NCBI GenBank assembly: GCA_947036475.1
Contig: CAMQRG010000102.1
Coordinates: forward strand, 1-7,259
Origin: an uncultured Clostridia bacterium
GTDB lineage: Bacteria; Bacillota; Clostridia; Lachnospirales; Anaerotignaceae
DNA: 7,259 nucleotides
Direction: 5' to 3'
The translations under genes and the position numbers were made by a program. The notes under the pieces were generated by a model, which had not been told where the DNA came from, searched no databases, and saw nothing but the letters and a program-made list of their open reading frames with translations. Of the stretch, positions 5,459-7,259 are shown one piece after another. The number at the start of each line of letters is the position of its first letter. Within the stretch, counting starts at the first letter, position 1.

Positions 5459-6492
5459 AAAGCCAGAGTGAAAGCTATAAAGCCGCGGGTGTAGATATTA
5501 CGGCAGGCTATCAGGCGGTAGAACTGATGAAAAAACATATCGCAAAGACGCTGACAGCAGGGGCTGTGGGCGATATTGGCGGGTTCGGCGGTCTGTTTGA
5601 ACTGGATATGACAGGAATCACAAAGCCTGTTCTGGTCAGCGGCACAGACGGCGTGGGAACAAAACTGAAACTGGCTTTCCTGATGGACAAGCATGACACC
5701 GTAGGCATTGACTGCGTGGCAATGTGTGTGAATGATATTATCTGCTGCGGCGCGAAACCCTTGTTTTTCCTTGATTACATTGCAGTGGGCAAAAACTTCC
5801 CGGAAAAGGTTGCGGCTATCGTTTCCGGCGTGGCAGAGGGCTGCGTGCAGTCCGGCGCGGCGCTTATCGGCGGGGAAACGGCGGAAATGCCAGGTTTTTA
5901 TCCGGAAGATGAATATGACCTTGCGGGCTTTGCCGTAGGCGTTGTGGATAAAGATAAAATTCTGGACAACAAAACGATACAGGAGGGTGACGTTGTAATC
6001 GCGCTGCCTTCCAGCGGCGTACATTCCAATGGATTTTCTCTGGTGCGTCGGGTGTTCGATGTGGAGCATGCCGATATGAAAACGCCCCTTGCGGAGCTGA
6101 GCGGCAAATCCCTCGGGGAAACCCTTCTTGCACCGACAAAGATTTATGTAAAGCCGATGCTTGCACTGTTTGAGCAGGTGAAGGTAAAAGCGGTTTCCCA
6201 TATCACAGGCGGTGGCTTTTACGAAAATATTCCCAGAAGCATTCCGAAAGGCTTTGGCGCGAAGATTGCGAAGGATTCTCTGCGGATTCCTCCCGTATTC
6301 AGCATGATTGCGGAAAAAGGAAACATTCCAGAAAGAGATATGTTCAATACGTTTAATATGGGTGTAGGCATGAGCGTTGTGGTTGCGAAAGAGGACGCAG
6401 AAAAGGCTCTGGAAATCCTCAAAGCAAATGGCGAAGACGCGTACATCATGGGCGAAATCATCTCTTCCGAGGAAGGCGTGGTTTTATGCTGA
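5455..6492 (+). CDS. purM: Phosphoribosylformylglycinamidine cyclo-ligase (AIR synthetase)
   Basis: Closes the imidazole ring: FGAM plus ATP gives AIR. The product is 345 residues, the usual size. Family motifs in order: [11 protein letters not shown] (8-18), [10 protein letters not shown] (42-51), [13 protein letters not shown] (62-74), the conserved [18 protein letters not shown] block (91-108), [11 protein letters not shown] (139-149), [13 protein letters not shown] (186-198) and [13 protein letters not shown] (249-261). The start ATG at 5455 overlaps the purF stop, with AGGAG (5443-5447) seven bases upstream inside purF, which points to translational coupling. The 3' end overlaps purN by seven bases. 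The sequence is intact with no unusual features. It acts as a cytoplasmic dimer in this family. Confidence 0.97.
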   Translation: MKSQSESYKAAGVDITAGYQAVELMKKHIAKTLTAGAVGDIGGFGGLFELDMTGITKPVLVSGTDGVGTKLKLAFLMDKHDTVGIDCVAMCVNDIICCGAKPLFFLDYIAVGKNFPEKVAAIVSGVAEGCVQSGAALIGGETAEMPGFYPEDEYDLAGFAVGVVDKDKILDNKTIQEGDVVIALPSSGVHSNGFSLVRRVFDVEHADMKTPLAELSGKSLGETLLAPTKIYVKPMLALFEQVKVKAVSHITGGGFYENIPRSIPKGFGAKIAKDSLRIPPVFSMIAEKGNIPERDMFNTFNMGVGMSVVVAKEDAEKALEILKANGEDAYIMGEIISSEEGVVLC

Positions 6493-7094
6493 AAACAAAA
6501 ATAGCGGTGTTTGTTTCCGGCGGCGGCACAAATTTGCAGGCACTGATTGACGCGGCAAAGCGTGGGGAAATACCCAGCGGGGAAATTGTGCTTGTGCTCT
6601 CCAGCAATGAAACGGCATATGCTCTGACCCGCGCGGCGGAAAACGGGATTCCCTCTGCTGTGGTAAAGCGGAAGGACTTCCCCAGCCAGCTTGCGTATGA
6701 GGAAAAAATGAAGGAGATTCTGCGGGAAAACGGCGTGGAAATGATTGTTCTGGCTGGTTTCATGTCCATTCTGAGCGAAAATTTCACTTCGGCTTACCCG
6801 AAACGAATCATCAACGTACATCCCGCGCTGATTCCATCTTTCTGCGGAAAGGGTTACTATGGACTGCATGTGCATGAAGCGGCATTGGAATACGGCGTGA
6901 AAATCACCGGAGCAACGGTGCATTATGTGAATGAAATCCCTGACGGCGGGGAGATACTGTTACAGAAAGCTGTGGAAGTTCTGGAGGGTGATACGCCGGA
7001 GATTCTTCAGCGGAGAGTGATGGAACAGGCAGAATGGATACTTCTGCCGAAAGCGGCGGAGCTGGTGGCAAAAGGCTTGCAGAAAGGAAACTGA
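6486..7094 (+). CDS. purN: Phosphoribosylglycinamide formyltransferase (10-formyl-THF dependent)
   Basis: Transfers a formyl group from 10-formyltetrahydrofolate to GAR, giving FGAR. The product is 202 residues, within the family range. It has [10 protein letters not shown] (11-20) for phosphate binding and LAGFMSIL (89-96) in the folate site. The catalytic triad is N110 and H112 in [11 protein letters not shown] (109-119) and D153 in IPDGGE (151-156). The loop between HPALIPSF and GLHVH is longer than in E. coli (CGKGYY inserted), a variant I associate with clostridial PurN. The start ATG at 6486 lies within the end of purM in another frame, with GAGGAAGG (6469-6476) nine bases upstream, so the two are probably translationally coupled. 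It is followed after two bases by the IMP cyclohydrolase gene. Confidence 0.96.
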   Translation: MLKTKIAVFVSGGGTNLQALIDAAKRGEIPSGEIVLVLSSNETAYALTRAAENGIPSAVVKRKDFPSQLAYEEKMKEILRENGVEMIVLAGFMSILSENFTSAYPKRIINVHPALIPSFCGKGYYGLHVHEAALEYGVKITGATVHYVNEIPDGGEILLQKAVEVLEGDTPEILQRRVMEQAEWILLPKAAELVAKGLQKGN

Positions 7095-7096
7095 TT

Positions 7097-7259
7097 ATGG
7101 ATATTTATAAAATCAACAGCATGAAAGAGCTGGTGAAGGACCCGTATGTGGGGCGCGGCATTGTCATCGGCAAAACGCCGGACGGTACAAAGGCGGCGGT
7201 GGCATATTTCATTATGGGGCGCAGCGAAAACAGCAGGAACCGCGTATTTCGTGAAAAGG
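7097..7259 (+). CDS. purO: PurO-type IMP cyclohydrolase (first 54 residues, cut by window end)
   Basis: Only the N-terminus is present. It reads MDIYKINSMKELVKDP, then YVGRGIVIGKTPDG (17-30), then AAVAYFIMGRSENSRNRVF (33-51). The pattern YxGRxxxxGKTxDG, followed by a Y...(G/S)RS..NR segment, is that of the archaeal PurO / IMP_cyclohyd family, which closes FAICAR to IMP; related proteins occur in clostridia. The start has AAGGA (7084-7088) eight bases upstream, and only two bases separate it from the purN stop, so it belongs to the operon. In bacteria with bifunctional PurH this step is done by the PurH N-terminal domain. Here an AICAR transformylase without that domain would be expected nearby. 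The family call rests on one short conserved segment recalled from memory. Confidence 0.8.
   Translation, partial: MDIYKINSMKELVKDPYVGRGIVIGKTPDGTKAAVAYFIMGRSENSRNRVFREK

Overview
This window is a contig end from a low-to-moderate-GC Firmicute, most likely a clostridium of the Lachnospiraceae/Lachnospirales type. The evidence is the strong AGGAGG-type ribosome binding sites, consensus sigma-A promoters, a purE-purF-purM-purN order with overlapping genes, an Fe-S-type PurF, and an archaeal-type (PurO-like) IMP cyclohydrolase placed where many bacteria carry purH. The taxon is an inference from gene content; there is no rRNA or marker tree here.

Layout. Positions 1-45 are not biological. They are a Nextera/Illumina P5-side adapter with an i5 index, fused to the genomic sequence at position 46. 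Positions 46-2900 carry two leftward (minus strand) pyrimidine genes: pyrC (dihydroorotase, 1632-2900, TTG start), then carB (carbamoyl-phosphate synthase large subunit, starting at 1522 and cut off by the adapter junction after 492 codons). The 109-nt gap between them holds a GC-rich double stem-loop and no carA.

Positions 2901-3273 are a divergent control region. A strong promoter (2961-2989, minus) fires into pyrC and a second one (3023-3052, plus) fires into purE. Both have a near-identical decamer, TGWCAATTTG, just downstream of the -10. The purE transcript begins with a leader of about 210 nt that folds into several hairpins and ends in an intrinsic terminator (3176-3217) before the purE ribosome binding site. 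This is the layout of a transcription attenuator or riboswitch. It is the most interesting element in the window, and I cannot assign it firmly to a known class.

Positions 3274-7259 are the rightward purine operon: purE, a 250-nt structured gap, then purF, purM, purN and the first 54 codons of a PurO-type IMP cyclohydrolase. The last four are joined by a 4-nt overlap, a 7-nt overlap and a 2-nt spacer. In pathway terms PurF makes phosphoribosylamine from PRPP, PurN formylates GAR, PurM closes the AIR ring, PurE moves the carboxylate to give CAIR, and the cyclohydrolase makes IMP. The divergent pyrC-carB unit feeds UMP synthesis, so this intergenic region sits between the two nucleotide pathways that draw on PRPP and glutamine. 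The coding sequences themselves are ordinary housekeeping genes. The points of interest are the leader, the shared promoter motif, the missing carA and purC, and the split purH function.
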